From an uncultured Desulfobacteraceae bacterium (lineage in GTDB: Bacteria > Desulfobacterota > Desulfobacteria > Desulfobacterales > Desulfatirhabdiaceae), in NCBI GenBank assembly GCA_903953895.1, contig CAJBLH010000050.1, forward strand, positions 1 through 57,738: DNA of 57,738 bases. The letters run 5' to 3'. Position numbers and translations under genes: made by a program. The notes under the pieces are model-generated. The model worked only from the letters and a program-made list of their open reading frames with translations, was not told the DNA's origin and did no database searches. Of this stretch, positions 27,617 through 37,590 are shown piece by piece. Each line of letters opens with the position of its first letter. The stretch's first letter is position 1.

Positions 27617-28309
27617 CTATTTCGAATCCTTGAATTCCGTTTTGGGAAGCTGATCCATATACCATTCCATGGGATCCAGCAGGGTGTATCCCGCATCCTT
27701 CAGTTTCTTTTTGATATTGACGACATTATTGGTCAGCAGATACGGAAATACGGCGCGCTTGCCTTCCTCCCAGTATCGGGCGACCAGTACGCTGCCAAAG
27801 GAAATTTTCTCTTCGGTGATAATATCCACGATCTTTTTCAACTGCCCGATTTTTTCTTCCGCCAGAATACACAACAAGGTTCCGGGCTGGCCGAATCCCA
27901 GCACATTGATAAACGCCCGCAGTAAATCCCGTACTGAAATAATGCCAAGCAGTTTATCTTTTTTATCCACCACCGGCAACGCACCCACCATCGTTTTCTG
28001 AATCAGCAGCAGCGCATCCTGAATCGTATCCATCGGCGAAAGCGTCGTCAGATTCTGAGACATGATCTCCTTGACTTGAATGGACGGGGCGGCGGCTTTC
28101 TTTGTCGCTTCTGCGTCTTTTTTATAAAAAGATGACGGCAGCGCACTGCGGATGTCACGATCGGTGATCATGCCGATCAGCAGTCCGTCGGCTTCAACAA
28201 CCGGCACATGGCGAATTTGGTACTGCTCCATTAACTCTTTTGCCTCAAGGATATCAGCATCCTTATTGACGGTAACAACCTTCTGGGTCATCGATCTACT
28301 GACAAACAT
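27617..28309 (-). CDS. CBS-domain protein with C-terminal ACT-like region
   Basis: A cytoplasmic sensor protein of about 230 residues. Two CBS motifs (SRSMTQKVVTVNKDADILEA..HVPVVEADG..GMITDRDIR and KEIMSQNLTTLSPMDTIQDA..ALPVVDKKD..GIISVRDLL) form a Bateman module that commonly binds adenine nucleotides. The C-terminal 85 residues resemble an ACT domain, as in AcuB-like proteins. The start at 28309 is set by TGGAGG just ahead; a longer reading from 28321 would place that ribosome site inside the gene. It is paralogous to the protein at 44465-45142. Confidence 0.82.
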   Translation of the reverse strand: MFVSRSMTQKVVTVNKDADILEAKELMEQYQIRHVPVVEADGLLIGMITDRDIRSALPSSFYKKDAEATKKAAAPSIQVKEIMSQNLTTLSPMDTIQDALLLIQKTMVGALPVVDKKDKLLGIISVRDLLRAFINVLGFGQPGTLLCILAEEKIGQLKKIVDIITEEKISFGSVLVARYWEEGKRAVFPYLLTNNVVNIKKKLKDAGYTLLDPMEWYMDQLPKTEFKDSK

Positions 28310-28426
28310 AATGGCCTCCACTATGTAAAAAACGAAATGATTGACTTCTATATATCATCGCTGATGAATGAAACAACATAACCCTTTTATTAAATAATAG
28401 ACGCGGACAATTGGGTGAGCCTAAAA

Positions 28427-29377
28427 TTAGCCTTTCAATAATAACTCGATATGATTGTTCACCAGTTCCGGCAGCCGTTTGAGCGAGTACCCGCCTTCCA
28501 GAATGGAAACAATTCTGCCGCCGGCATGTTTGTTGGCTGTTTCAACCAGTTTTTCCATGATATAGCTAAATCCTTCCGTGGAAAGATTGACACCGGACAT
28601 GTCATCATCTGAATGGGCGTCGAAACCGGCGGATATCAGCAGAACTTCCGGTTGGAACTGATCAAACAAGGGAATAAAATCATCGTTCATGACGGATTGA
28701 TATTCATTGTCTCCCTGGCCCGGCAATATCGGATAATTCCGGGTATAGCCTGTTCCTTCGGCGGACCCTTTTTCAAAAGCCCGTCCGGTTCCCGGAAAAG
28801 CAAAAGAAGGATGCTCATGGACGGAATAATAGAAAACGGAGGGATCTGTTTCAAAAATATTCTGGGTGCCGTTGCCGTGGTGGACGTCGAAATCCATGAT
28901 TCCGATACGCTGGATTCCCCATTGGCTTTGGATATAGCGGGCGGCAACCGCAATATTGTTGAAATAGCAGAACCCCATGGCGCGGTTGAATTCTGCATGA
29001 TGGCCGGGAGGCCTGACCGCACAGAAAGCATTGTCCAGAGCGCCTTCCATTACCTGTCTGGAGGCTTCCAGAATTCCGCCGACCGCCAGTCTGGCGATGT
29101 CGTATGTCTGGTAACATAACTGGTTGTCCTCGCATTCAAAAGAACTGTGTCCGGACTGACAGACGGATTTGAATCGTTCGATGTAAGCCTTATCGTGTAC
29201 CGATTCAATCCATTTCATTTCCGCCATGCTGCCTTCAAGGCGAACCAGTTTGGAAAGCAGTCCGGATCGTTCTAACCCGGAGTATATGACAGAGAGGCGA
29301 TCCGGGGCTTCTGGATGATAAGGACCTGTGTCATGCAAAAGGTACCTGTCGTCATATAAAAAGCCTGTCTTTTTCAT
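28427..29377 (-). CDS. Histone deacetylase family protein (AcuC/acetylpolyamine type)
   Basis: A 316-residue Zn-dependent deacylase. The class II-like active site is complete: YHPEAPDRL, RPPGHHAEFNRAMGFCYFNN (two catalytic His), DFDVHHGNGTQ (Zn Asp and His), SAGFDAHSDD (Zn Asp) and LEGGYSL (Tyr). Bacterial members deacetylate acetylpolyamines or protein lysines such as acetyl-CoA synthetase. It follows cooC by 38 bases on the same strand. The ribosome site is weak (TAGG). Confidence 0.92.
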   Translation of the reverse strand: MKKTGFLYDDRYLLHDTGPYHPEAPDRLSVIYSGLERSGLLSKLVRLEGSMAEMKWIESVHDKAYIERFKSVCQSGHSSFECEDNQLCYQTYDIARLAVGGILEASRQVMEGALDNAFCAVRPPGHHAEFNRAMGFCYFNNIAVAARYIQSQWGIQRIGIMDFDVHHGNGTQNIFETDPSVFYYSVHEHPSFAFPGTGRAFEKGSAEGTGYTRNYPILPGQGDNEYQSVMNDDFIPLFDQFQPEVLLISAGFDAHSDDDMSGVNLSTEGFSYIMEKLVETANKHAGGRIVSILEGGYSLKRLPELVNNHIELLLKG

Positions 29378-29415
29378 ATTATACCTATAATGACCGAGCT
29401 GGATGATGGCGTTGA

Positions 29416-30165
29416 TCAGTTGATAATGGTGTCAAATATCCCATAGGCTGCCTGAATGGCGGCATTGCCTGCAGGAATGGCTACTGTCGGCTGTCCGTTC
29501 AAGTCGTACGCATAGATATCGGTGTCATCCGGGATGGTTCCGGCCAGGGCGATACCGGCATCCTGAACGATTTGCAAGATGTCCGGCGAAAGCTGGTCTT
29601 TGACCTGATTGATGATCAGATAACTTTTCGTTACACCAATCCGCAGATCTCTGGCCAGTTTGTCGATCCGAAGTGCGGAGAGGATGCTGCGTCGGGATGT
29701 ATCCGATATCATCAGCAGTACATCCACATTGCGGGTCGTCAGTCTGCTGATGTGCTCCATTCCGGCCTCGTTATCCATGACGATATAAGGATAATTGTAA
29801 ATGAGTTTGTCGAGAAATGCGATCAGCAGCGAATTGGCCGCACAATAACATCCGGAACCTTCCGGCTGCCCCATGACGATCAAATCGAAACCGGGGGCTT
29901 CGACAATGGCCTGTTGAAGCTTCATGGACATGAAGACATCTTTGGTCATGCCGCCGGGTACAACTCCTTTTTTCATTTCTTCGCGGGCATTGCTCAGGGT
30001 ATCGGATAATTGAAGCCCCAGCACTTCGTTCAAATTGGCGTTACTGTCGGCATCCACAGCTAGAACGGGTGATTTGCCCTTGTCGACCAGATATTTGATC
30101 AGCATTCCTGCGATGGTTGTTTTTCCGGTTCCTCCTTTTCCGGCCAGTGCGATTGAATAAGGCAT
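29416..30165 (-). CDS. cooC: CooC-type nickel-insertion ATPase
   Basis: A 249-residue MinD/ParA-fold ATPase of the CooC/AcsF group, which loads nickel into carbon monoxide dehydrogenase or acetyl-CoA synthase. The deviant Walker A is GKGGTGKTT (residues 9-17), and the CxC metal motif GCYCA has C106 and C108 at the CooC dimer interface. DADSNANL and MDNEAGMEH match the switch regions. AAGGAA precedes ATG 30165. No cooS, acs or hydrogenase gene lies in this window, so its client must be elsewhere. Confidence 0.9.
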   Translation of the reverse strand: MPYSIALAGKGGTGKTTIAGMLIKYLVDKGKSPVLAVDADSNANLNEVLGLQLSDTLSNAREEMKKGVVPGGMTKDVFMSMKLQQAIVEAPGFDLIVMGQPEGSGCYCAANSLLIAFLDKLIYNYPYIVMDNEAGMEHISRLTTRNVDVLLMISDTSRRSILSALRIDKLARDLRIGVTKSYLIINQVKDQLSPDILQIVQDAGIALAGTIPDDTDIYAYDLNGQPTVAIPAGNAAIQAAYGIFDTIIN

Positions 30166-30411
30166 GCGATAAGAATTCCTTTCCGAAAATATGTTGGATT
30201 GTGAAACAAATGACCATATCCCTTAAGGTACTTATCGCAAACAGTCAAGTAACTTTTTCCGGGATGTGGCTGCGGCGGCAGGCGTTCAGACAGACGAATG
30301 AGGCAATAAGTCTCATATCTCAAAGCAAATCCCTTGCATTGGCATGGGCTCTATGCTAATTCTTGGTCGCTCATTTTGCGTTTTGAACCCATTTTAAAAA
30401 GGAGAACTGAT

Positions 30412-30708
30412 ATGCTGGACTTCATCAAAAAATCAATGTTGACAGGTATTGGTATTGCCATGAAAACCAAGGATGAACTCGAAGAATGGGTGAAGGAAAT
30501 TGTAAAAAAAGGGGAGATGTCTGAAAATGAAGGCCAAAGTTTTTTAGATGATATCAAGAGAAAGTCCAAAGAGGCGCAGAAAGACCTTGAGGAGAAGATT
30601 GAATCGAAGTTCAAGGAACTGCTTAAAAAAGCGGATATCGCCACGCGCGACGAAGTCAGCGAGCTGAAAAATGAAATTGAAGAATTGAAGAAAACAGTTA
30701 CTAAATGA
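30412..30708 (+). CDS. Phasin-like coiled-coil protein
   Basis: A 98-residue protein resembling the PhaF/PhaI-type granule-associated family. An amphipathic start (MLDFIKKSMLTGIGIAMKTKDELEEWVKEIVKKGEM) is followed by a long charged coiled coil (EELKKADIATRDEVSELKNEIEELKKTVTK-like). AAGGAG stands eight bases before ATG 30412. No polyhydroxyalkanoate synthase is nearby, so the role may be a general lipid or granule surface protein. Confidence 0.65.
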   Translation: MLDFIKKSMLTGIGIAMKTKDELEEWVKEIVKKGEMSENEGQSFLDDIKRKSKEAQKDLEEKIESKFKELLKKADIATRDEVSELKNEIEELKKTVTK

Positions 30709-30772
30709 TTCGGCGGCGTCAGTGAGCCAGAAATTATACTGCGAACGGGCATATTCCGAACTTTCCATAAAT

Positions 30773-30805
30773 ACCCTCTCCCAGCGGGGGAGGGTTGGGT
30801 GGGGG
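30773..30805. repeat. GC-rich interspersed palindrome
   Basis: CCCTCTCCCAGCGGGGGAGG followed by GTTGGGTGGGGG, a copy of the same family found at 14194 and 41089, placed between the phasin-like and isomerase genes. Confidence 0.65.
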
Positions 30806-30841
30806 TTCTTATGAGCGTTGGCAATATCAAGGAAATGAACG

Positions 30842-31624
30842 ATGAAAATCGGTATGATGAACAACCCGTCAAAATCAGTCTTGGATCAGGCGGCCTCCTG
30901 CGGCAGAGCCGGTTTCGACTTTCTGGACCTGACCATCGAAGGGCCAAACGCCGCCACAATCGATGTTGCCGGATTGCAATTGATTCTTGATGCCGATGGT
31001 CTATCCATCGTAGGCCATACCGACCCCTGCCTGCCGTATGCCTATCCCGTCCAGCAGGTTCGGGATGCCTGTTTTCAGGAATTGGAGCGATGTGCGCGGA
31101 TATTTTCCGCTTTGGGAGCAAGTGTGATGAATATCCATCCCTGCTATTCTTGTCCGCCTGCCATGAAAAACGATCTGCTTGCGTTCAATATCGAGGCCTT
31201 GAATCCCATTGTAGACATGGCCGCATCGTATAATCTTACCGTGGTATTGGAAAACTATACCGCTCCGTTCGATCGGGTTTCCACCTTTAAGAAAATCCTG
31301 GAGGCAGTACCGGGGCTGAAGCTGCATCTCGATTTTGGACATACGAACTTCGGTATCGACCGTCATGATATTTTTTGCAGAGAATTGGGGGAATCCATCC
31401 GGCATGTCCATTTTTCCGACAACCGATCCAGAGCCGATGATCATATGCCCCTGGGGGTAGGAACCGTTGACTGGAAAAATGCGGTCGATTCATTGAAGGA
31501 AATCGGTTACGACGGCGCCATCACATTGGAAGTATTCTGCAATGACCCGGATACGCAGTACCTATACCTGGATGTCAGCAAAAAAAGGGTACTGGATCTC
31601 TGGAATCAGCCGATGCGAAAATAA
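30842..31624 (+). CDS. Sugar phosphate isomerase/epimerase-like TIM-barrel protein
   Basis: A 260-residue protein of the xylose-isomerase-like / AP endonuclease family 2 fold. Metal ligands appear in order: VVLENYT (Glu), HLDFGHTNF (Asp, His), HVHFSDNRSRADDHMPLGVGTVDW (His, Asp, then GxG-x-x-DW) and ALTLEVF-type GAITLEVF (Glu). Members epimerise or isomerise sugars and inositols, or act as endonuclease IV; the substrate is not predictable. AAGGAAATGAACG precedes the ATG. A ThDP enzyme gene converges on it from the other strand. Confidence 0.82.
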   Translation: MKIGMMNNPSKSVLDQAASCGRAGFDFLDLTIEGPNAATIDVAGLQLILDADGLSIVGHTDPCLPYAYPVQQVRDACFQELERCARIFSALGASVMNIHPCYSCPPAMKNDLLAFNIEALNPIVDMAASYNLTVVLENYTAPFDRVSTFKKILEAVPGLKLHLDFGHTNFGIDRHDIFCRELGESIRHVHFSDNRSRADDHMPLGVGTVDWKNAVDSLKEIGYDGAITLEVFCNDPDTQYLYLDVSKKRVLDLWNQPMRK

Positions 31625-31731
31625 CACCTGAACCCACGGCCCGCTGCCCAGCCCTATGTACGCGCATCCGGAGCCGAAAGACAGCGAGCTTCCTCACCTT
31701 TCTTAAACCATTTTTCGACCATCGCCACCAT

Positions 31732-33288
31732 TTATGAAGCCATCAACAAGGCTTCGATCAGAGAGGGCCCCTTTGTTTTCATGGCGTCGGCAAACTGCAG
31801 ATGAAATTCATCGGCCGTGCGGCAGCGGGTGGCCCGAACACCCATGCCGAGTGCGATATGAACCCAATCGATATCGGGTGGGGAAAGCTTCAGCATAGAC
31901 AGGGTTTGATCATTGGGCTGGCCGGCGCCGACACGGGCCAGTTCGTGATTCAGAATGGCATAGCTGCGGTTGTTGAACAAAATGACGGTTACATCCGCTT
32001 TTACCCTGGCCAGGGTCCAAAGCGCCTGTACCGTGTACATGGCGCTGCCGTCTGCCTGCAACGCCACAACTTTGCGGTCCGGACAGGCCACTGCAGCACC
32101 GAGACTGACCGGCAGACCCTGCCCGATTGCGCCTCCGGTAATCGCAAGCCAATCATGAGGCGCCGCATTTTCAGTGCTGACATAGATGCCGAATCCGCTG
32201 GTGACGCCTTCGTCCGACACAATGGCCTGATCCGGCAGCAGAATATTGATGCTGGCTGCAATGGACTGCGGCGTCAGCGCGCCGGTGGGTAGCGGCAGGG
32301 CGGCGCCACTTGCCTGAATTTGGATGGGTTCAGAGGATGCTTTCAACCTGTCGGCCAGCCGCTTCAGGGCTGATGCCGCACAGGTGTCTATACGTGCAAG
32401 TGTCTGGACGTTGCAGCCTTCGGGTATCAACAGGCTGGGTTTTCCGGGATATGCAAAGAATGCCACCGGAACCTGGGCGCCCGCCAGAATGAACTGTTCA
32501 TAGTGCTGAAGTAATTCCAAGGCATTTTCAACAGGGTAGGGGATGCGGACCGCTTTGACCCGACCAGCCCCGCGCTGCATGCGCGCCGGAAACGTCTCGC
32601 AGAGAAGCGCAACACCGGTGGTATCAGCAATGCGGCCGGCCGCTTTCAACGCATCCTCGCGCAGGGCCCGCCCCCCGAGAATCAGCGCGGTTCGTTTGCC
32701 ATTGGATAGCATTGCAGCCATATCATCGATGGTTGCCGGCAAAATGGTTTCCATCGGAGGCGGCGGAAGCGGCGATGGAACGATGCAGGCTTCTTCCCAT
32801 GCGTGATTGGATGGTACGATTATGGTTGCAATCTTCCCCCAACCCTTCATGGATGCCTGCATCGCCGAAAATCCGGATGCGGCCAGGTCATCTGCGGATT
32901 CCGAGACATGAACCCAGTCGGAACAGATGCGTGCATGTGCGGGAACATCGGAATTCAGGGGTGAATCATATTGCAGGTGATGGACGGCATGGTTGCCGAC
33001 GATGTTGATGAGGGGAACATGGGCTTTATGGGCGTTGTGCAGGTTGGCCATGCCGTTCGCAAATCCTGGGCCCATATGCAGCAGGGTGATTGCCGGCTTA
33101 TCGGCCATCCGGCCATAACCGTCGGCAGCACCGGTGGCCACACCCTCGAACAGGCATAAAATGGGCCGGATTGCATCGCTTTTTCCGATTGCCAGCAACA
33201 GATGCATTTCTGACGTGCCGGGATTGGCAAAGCAGATTTCAATGCCGGATTTAACCAGGGCTTGTAGAAGTGCTTGTGCACCGTTCAT
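31732..33288 (-). CDS. Thiamine diphosphate enzyme, acetolactate synthase/benzoylformate decarboxylase-like
   Basis: A 518-residue ThDP-dependent decarboxylase or carboligase. The N-terminal domain has FANPGTSEMHLL and the catalytic Glu in CLFEGVATGAADGYGRM; the C-terminal domain has LQADGSAMYTVQALWT ending in NNRSYAILN (the GDG-NN ThDP-Mg motif, here ADG). It belongs to the group annotated as acetolactate synthase large subunit in anaerobes, but no small subunit gene is present and it is shorter than IlvB, so true IlvB activity is doubtful. ATG 33288 is preferred over the adjacent GTG; GGAA lies upstream. Confidence 0.85.
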   Translation of the reverse strand: MNGAQALLQALVKSGIEICFANPGTSEMHLLLAIGKSDAIRPILCLFEGVATGAADGYGRMADKPAITLLHMGPGFANGMANLHNAHKAHVPLINIVGNHAVHHLQYDSPLNSDVPAHARICSDWVHVSESADDLAASGFSAMQASMKGWGKIATIIVPSNHAWEEACIVPSPLPPPPMETILPATIDDMAAMLSNGKRTALILGGRALREDALKAAGRIADTTGVALLCETFPARMQRGAGRVKAVRIPYPVENALELLQHYEQFILAGAQVPVAFFAYPGKPSLLIPEGCNVQTLARIDTCAASALKRLADRLKASSEPIQIQASGAALPLPTGALTPQSIAASINILLPDQAIVSDEGVTSGFGIYVSTENAAPHDWLAITGGAIGQGLPVSLGAAVACPDRKVVALQADGSAMYTVQALWTLARVKADVTVILFNNRSYAILNHELARVGAGQPNDQTLSMLKLSPPDIDWVHIALGMGVRATRCRTADEFHLQFADAMKTKGPSLIEALLMAS

Positions 33289-33424
33289 CACATTTTCCTT
33301 TCATATGTAACGCCGCAGTCCTTTCAGAACATGCTTGCATCATTAAGCAACCGATGGATTTTATGGAAAGTTCAAATTATATCCGTTCGCAGTATATCAC
33401 AGTGGAAATAAACAGGAAAGAAAG

Positions 33425-35458
33425 ATGAACGAATCATCTCTATCAATATCCCCCCCCGCATCCAATGGTTCTTTTGAACTCGTTTCACCGTTTGCGCCCA
33501 GCGGCGATCAACCCCAGGCAATCGATCAGCTCTGTAAACATCTTCTTTCCGGCAGCAAACACAATGTCCTGCTGGGCGTTACCGGTTCGGGGAAGACGTT
33601 CACGATGGCTCAGGTCATTGCCAGACTGAACAGACCGAGTCTGGTCATTGCTCCCAACAAGACCCTGGCGGCTCAGCTTTACAGTGAATTTCGATCGTTG
33701 TTTCCGAACAACGCCGTGGAATATTTTGTCAGTTATTATGATTACTATCAGCCTGAAGCCTATCTTCCCACCAGCGATACCTATATTCAGAAAGATTCTT
33801 CGATCAACGAAACGATCGACAAGATGCGCCACTCCGCCACCATGTCGGTTCTGACGCGCCGGGATGTCCTGGTCGTGGCCAGCGTGTCCTGCATTTATGG
33901 GCTCGGAGCCCCGGAGGACTATCTGGCCATGCGGGTTCCCATTGCAATCGGCGCTGAAATGCCGCGGGACACGCTTTTGAAAAGTCTGGTAGGCATCCAG
34001 TACGAGCGAAACGATATGGATTTTCACCGGGGAGTATTCCGCGTCCGCGGAGACCGGGTCGAAATCTTTCCCGCCTATGAAGAGGATAAGGCCATTCGGG
34101 TGGAGTTTTTCGGGGATGAAATCGACGCTATTTCTGAAATCGACCCGCTGAGAGGAACGGTTCTCCGAAAACTGAACCAAACGGCCATTTTCCCGGCCAG
34201 CCATTATGTTACCCAGAAAACGACACTTCAGCGGGCGGTTTATACCATTCTGGATGAACTGAAAGAACAGGTTGCGTTTTTCCGTCGGGAAAACAAACTC
34301 ATCGAGGCCCAGCGGATCGAAGAGAGAACCAATTACGATATCGAAATGATTATGGAGATCGGATACTGCAACGGTATCGAAAATTATTCCCGGCACCTGA
34401 CCGGAAGGCTTGCAGGGGAGCCTCCTCCCACCCTGCTGGATTATTTTCCGGAAGATTATCTGGTTTTTTTTGACGAAAGCCATATCGCCGTTCCGCAACA
34501 GAGGGGTATGTATCACGGCGACCGGTCCCGAAAAAACACGCTGGTACAGTATGGATTCCGGCTGCCGTCAGCCCTGGACAACCGGCCCCTGAAGTTTGAA
34601 GAATCCGAAGCACGTATCCATCAGGTGGTCTATGTTTCGGCAACCCCTGCTGAATATGAAATGGAAAAAGGTAAGGATGCCCTGGTCGAGCAGATCGTCC
34701 GGCCTACCGGGCTCATCGATCCGGAAATCGAGGTGCGCAGCGCCCAGCACCAGGTGGATGATCTTTTAGAAGAAATCGGAAAACGCGTCCGGCAGAAAGA
34801 GCGTGTGCTTGTTACCACCCTGACCAAACGAATGGCCGAAGACCTGTCTGAATACTATACGGATATGGGAGTCCGCGTACGATACCTGCATTCGGATATC
34901 ACCACCCTGGATCGGATGGAAATCATCCGGGATCTCCGGCTGGGGGAATTTGATGTTCTGGTGGGCATCAACCTGCTGCGGGAAGGGCTGGATATCCCTG
35001 AAGTGTCGCTGGTGGCGATCCTGGATGCCGATAAAGAAGGATTTTTGCGCTCCACACGTTCCCTGATTCAAACCTGCGGCAGGGCTGCCCGAAATCTTCA
35101 GGGCAAGGTCATCCTCTATGCCGACAAAATTACCGATTCCATGCGCCGGACCATGGATGAAACCCTGCGCCGCCGCGAAATTCAGACAAATTACAACCGG
35201 ATTCATCACATCACTCCGGAGACCATCACCAAAGAAATCACCGCTATGTTCGAAACCGTGGCAGACACGACCAAAAGAAATGAAACCAAAGCGGCTGAAA
35301 CCGTCAAACCCTTTCATACATTGGATGAACTGGACAGCATCATCGCATCGATGGAAAACGAAATGGAGGCAGCCGCCAAAGCCCTCGATTTCGAGCGGGC
35401 GGCCATGTTCAGGGATCATATCAAGGAACTTCGAAAATCAGCAGTTCTTATGGCATAA
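33425..35458 (+). CDS. uvrB: Excinuclease ABC subunit UvrB
   Basis: DNA-damage-recognition helicase-like subunit of nucleotide excision repair; it receives damaged DNA from UvrA and recruits UvrC. The 677 residues show Walker A GVTGSGKT (51-58), the beta-hairpin region [12 protein letters not shown], motif II DESH, helicase motifs [10 protein letters not shown] and [22 protein letters not shown], and a C-terminal UVR domain ([30 protein letters not shown]) for UvrC contact. AGGAAAG precedes the ATG. Its stop is only 11 bases from the stop of the convergent Uma2 gene. Confidence 0.97.
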   Translation: MNESSLSISPPASNGSFELVSPFAPSGDQPQAIDQLCKHLLSGSKHNVLLGVTGSGKTFTMAQVIARLNRPSLVIAPNKTLAAQLYSEFRSLFPNNAVEYFVSYYDYYQPEAYLPTSDTYIQKDSSINETIDKMRHSATMSVLTRRDVLVVASVSCIYGLGAPEDYLAMRVPIAIGAEMPRDTLLKSLVGIQYERNDMDFHRGVFRVRGDRVEIFPAYEEDKAIRVEFFGDEIDAISEIDPLRGTVLRKLNQTAIFPASHYVTQKTTLQRAVYTILDELKEQVAFFRRENKLIEAQRIEERTNYDIEMIMEIGYCNGIENYSRHLTGRLAGEPPPTLLDYFPEDYLVFFDESHIAVPQQRGMYHGDRSRKNTLVQYGFRLPSALDNRPLKFEESEARIHQVVYVSATPAEYEMEKGKDALVEQIVRPTGLIDPEIEVRSAQHQVDDLLEEIGKRVRQKERVLVTTLTKRMAEDLSEYYTDMGVRVRYLHSDITTLDRMEIIRDLRLGEFDVLVGINLLREGLDIPEVSLVAILDADKEGFLRSTRSLIQTCGRAARNLQGKVILYADKITDSMRRTMDETLRRREIQTNYNRIHHITPETITKEITAMFETVADTTKRNETKAAETVKPFHTLDELDSIIASMENEMEAAAKALDFERAAMFRDHIKELRKSAVLMA

Positions 35459-35469
35459 TTGCGGCTTTT

Positions 35470-36399
35470 TCAGATATCAATCCCCAATTCCCGTAACCTG
35501 GCTGATAGCCGTTCTTTTTCCATGCGTTCAAATGCCTCCCTTTGAATCGCAGCCTCAGCTCTTTGTCGCTCCGATTCCTCTCTTTGAATCGCAGCCTCGG
35601 CTCTTTGTCGCTCCGATTCCTCCCTTTGAATCGCAGCTTCGGCTCTTTGTCGCTCCGATTCCTCTCTTTGAATCGCAGCTTCGGCTCTTTGTCGCTCCGA
35701 TTCCTCTCTTTCAATTGCAGCTTCCGCTCTCAATCGCTCCGATTCCGCTTTTCGTTGATTGGATTTAGAAATCTCATCCAGTTCCAATGTCGAGAGAAAA
35801 CGGGTTCCATCCGGACAATAGATGACAAGATCGTCTGCCGCAAGTTCAAAGCGAATTTTCAGCAAAGGGCTTGTCCATCCAGTCATATCGGGGATGGGGA
35901 GCAGCGTATCGTCTGTTCGAATCCATCCGTCCAGCCGTATTCGATCCGGATCGAGAATGTAATATTCTTTCACTCCGTATTCCTGATAAAACTGAAACTT
36001 CCGGTTCATTTCACTTCGCCTGTTTCCAGGAGACAGAATCTCGAACACCACCTGCGGTGGAATATGCGCCTCTTCCCAGGACCGATATGATCCCCTGTGT
36101 TCCTTCGGTCTGCCGAAAACAACCATGGCATCCGGTGCGGTGCGAATTTTGTTGTTTCCCTCCACCGGATACCAAAATAAATCCCCCGCAATGAATACAT
36201 GCGGATTATCACGATATATCCGTTCCAGATTTTCTTTTATTTTAACGATCCAGTCGAATTGTTTGGTGTTGTCTGCCATCGGTTTTCCGTCACTGTCAGG
36301 ATAGATAATCCTTTTTCCGGTATCCGGGGTCACCGTCCTTTGGAAACCGAGGTCTGGGATGCGATTTCGAGATGGTTCCTTCGCTTTCAATATCTTCAT
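35470..36399 (-). CDS. Uma2 family (PD-(D/E)xK) protein with repetitive coiled-coil tail
   Basis: A 309-residue protein. The N-terminal part is a Uma2/DUF820 restriction-nuclease-like domain: APDAMVVFGRPK, PPQVVFEILSPGNRR, then YGVKEYYILDPD. After ELDEISKSNQRKAESERL the tail consists of about five 14-residue units (EESERQRAEAAIQR) encoded by a 42-bp repeat, predicted as a long charged coiled coil, ending RLRELGIDI. ATG 36399 is chosen because GGGAGG lies eight bases upstream. Uma2 proteins are abundant in some genomes and their function is unknown; whether the nuclease is active is not shown. Confidence 0.82.
   Translation of the reverse strand: MKILKAKEPSRNRIPDLGFQRTVTPDTGKRIIYPDSDGKPMADNTKQFDWIVKIKENLERIYRDNPHVFIAGDLFWYPVEGNNKIRTAPDAMVVFGRPKEHRGSYRSWEEAHIPPQVVFEILSPGNRRSEMNRKFQFYQEYGVKEYYILDPDRIRLDGWIRTDDTLLPIPDMTGWTSPLLKIRFELAADDLVIYCPDGTRFLSTLELDEISKSNQRKAESERLRAEAAIEREESERQRAEAAIQREESERQRAEAAIQREESERQRAEAAIQREESERQRAEAAIQREAFERMEKERLSARLRELGIDI
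35547..35714. repeat. 42-bp tandem repeat inside the Uma2 gene
   Basis: Units begin at 35547, 35589, 35631 and 35673, nearly identical, with a degenerate fifth unit from 35715. Each encodes EESERQRAEAAIQR. The period is a multiple of three and of seven residues, so gain or loss of units keeps both frame and heptad register. Confidence 0.85.
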
Positions 36400-36564
36400 C
36401 CACGCAACCTCCCATGATAGTTTCAAAAATCATATAGCTTTTAAGGCTTCTCGCTGTCTCAGCGCTTGTCCTGCACAAAATGGATATTGGAAAATTTATC
36501 AAAGAGCATAGAACAAATTAACTGGTACGTGGGCCACCGTGCTATGAAAATGTACAAAGTCGAG

Positions 36565-37590
36565 TTAAAGCCCATCTGCCAATTGCCCGATGCGGGCCAA
36601 AGACAGGGGACGCACAACTGCCTTGCCGATGCCTTCTGGAAGCACGAAAAAGATGTCCTCTCCTTCACGCTTTTTGTCCTTTCTCATGGCAGATAGAATC
36701 TCATCCGGTTGACAGCTCATTCTTGTGGGAAGCTGAAAGCGGGTTAGCAGATTCTCGATACGTTTTGCTTCGATTTCGGTCAGCAGCCCGCACCGCTGGG
36801 CAATGCCGGCTGCTACGACCATTCCGATGCTAATGGCTTCGCCATGGGGGAAACCGGCAGTTTTTTCAATGGCATGGCCAATGGTGTGTCCGAAATTCAG
36901 TATCCGGCGCTCTCCTTTTTCCGTTTCATCCCGGTTGACCACCCCAGCCTTGATGACGACCGAATCATATACGAGTTTTTCGATGACGTCGCTGTCCAGC
37001 TCCAGCGCCTGGGACCAGTGTTTTTCTAAATAACTGAACATATCTGCATCGGCAATGACGGCATGTTTGACAATCTCGGCAAAGCCGCATAAACGGTCCT
37101 GGATAGAAAGAGTATGCAGCAAATTCATATCGCATATCACGAATTCCGGCTGGTTGAATACCCCTACCATGTTTTTGAAGCCGCTGAAATTGACGCCATT
37201 TTTTCCACCGACACTGGCATCAACCTGTGCCAGCAGGGTGGTTGCCACAAACCCAAAGCTGATGCCGCGCATATAGGTGGATGCTACAAAACCAGAAATA
37301 TCACAAACGATACCGCCGCCGATCCCCACGATAACGAAGGATCGGTCCGCTTCCAGCTCCACGAGTCGATGATAGATACTGCTTACTGTATCCAGGGTTT
37401 TGATGGTTTCTCCGCAGCCGATGGTAATCACAGGATAGTTGGGAAAATCTTTCCCATAAAGCGCCAAAAGGTTGGTATCCGTGATGATCACGGCAGGTCG
37501 ACCCGCAATGGCATGATGCAAATGGTGGAGACGCTCTCCGATCAAAAGGGTGGATTTTCCTGTTTTTCCATGGATGTACAGTAGCTTCAT
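36565..37590 (-). CDS. aroB: 3-dehydroquinate synthase
   Basis: Second enzyme of the shikimate pathway, converting DAHP to 3-dehydroquinate with NAD and a divalent metal. The 341 residues include GIGGGIVCDISGFVASTYMRGI (NAD loop), VDASVGGKNGVNF, the metal ligands in GFAEIVKHAVI (Glu) and FGHTIGHAIE (His), and PHGEAISIGM (second His). The gene is divergent from the DAHP synthase-prephenate dehydratase fusion that makes its substrate, across 400 bases that hold the Phe attenuator. Confidence 0.95.
   Translation of the reverse strand: MKLLYIHGKTGKSTLLIGERLHHLHHAIAGRPAVIITDTNLLALYGKDFPNYPVITIGCGETIKTLDTVSSIYHRLVELEADRSFVIVGIGGGIVCDISGFVASTYMRGISFGFVATTLLAQVDASVGGKNGVNFSGFKNMVGVFNQPEFVICDMNLLHTLSIQDRLCGFAEIVKHAVIADADMFSYLEKHWSQALELDSDVIEKLVYDSVVIKAGVVNRDETEKGERRILNFGHTIGHAIEKTAGFPHGEAISIGMVVAAGIAQRCGLLTEIEAKRIENLLTRFQLPTRMSCQPDEILSAMRKDKKREGEDIFFVLPEGIGKAVVRPLSLARIGQLADGL

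Noticed and set aside
31732-33288. Calling the ThDP enzyme ilvB
   Set aside because: It is shorter than IlvB, lacks a small-subunit neighbour and has benzoylformate decarboxylase-like features; only the family is safe.
33485-34516. A 343-codon minus-strand frame across uvrB
   Set aside because: Shadow of uvrB; no independent evidence of coding.
35547-35714. Possible CRISPR array (regular 42-bp repeats)
   Set aside because: Repeats are directly contiguous with no unique spacers and encode a heptad-phased protein tail.
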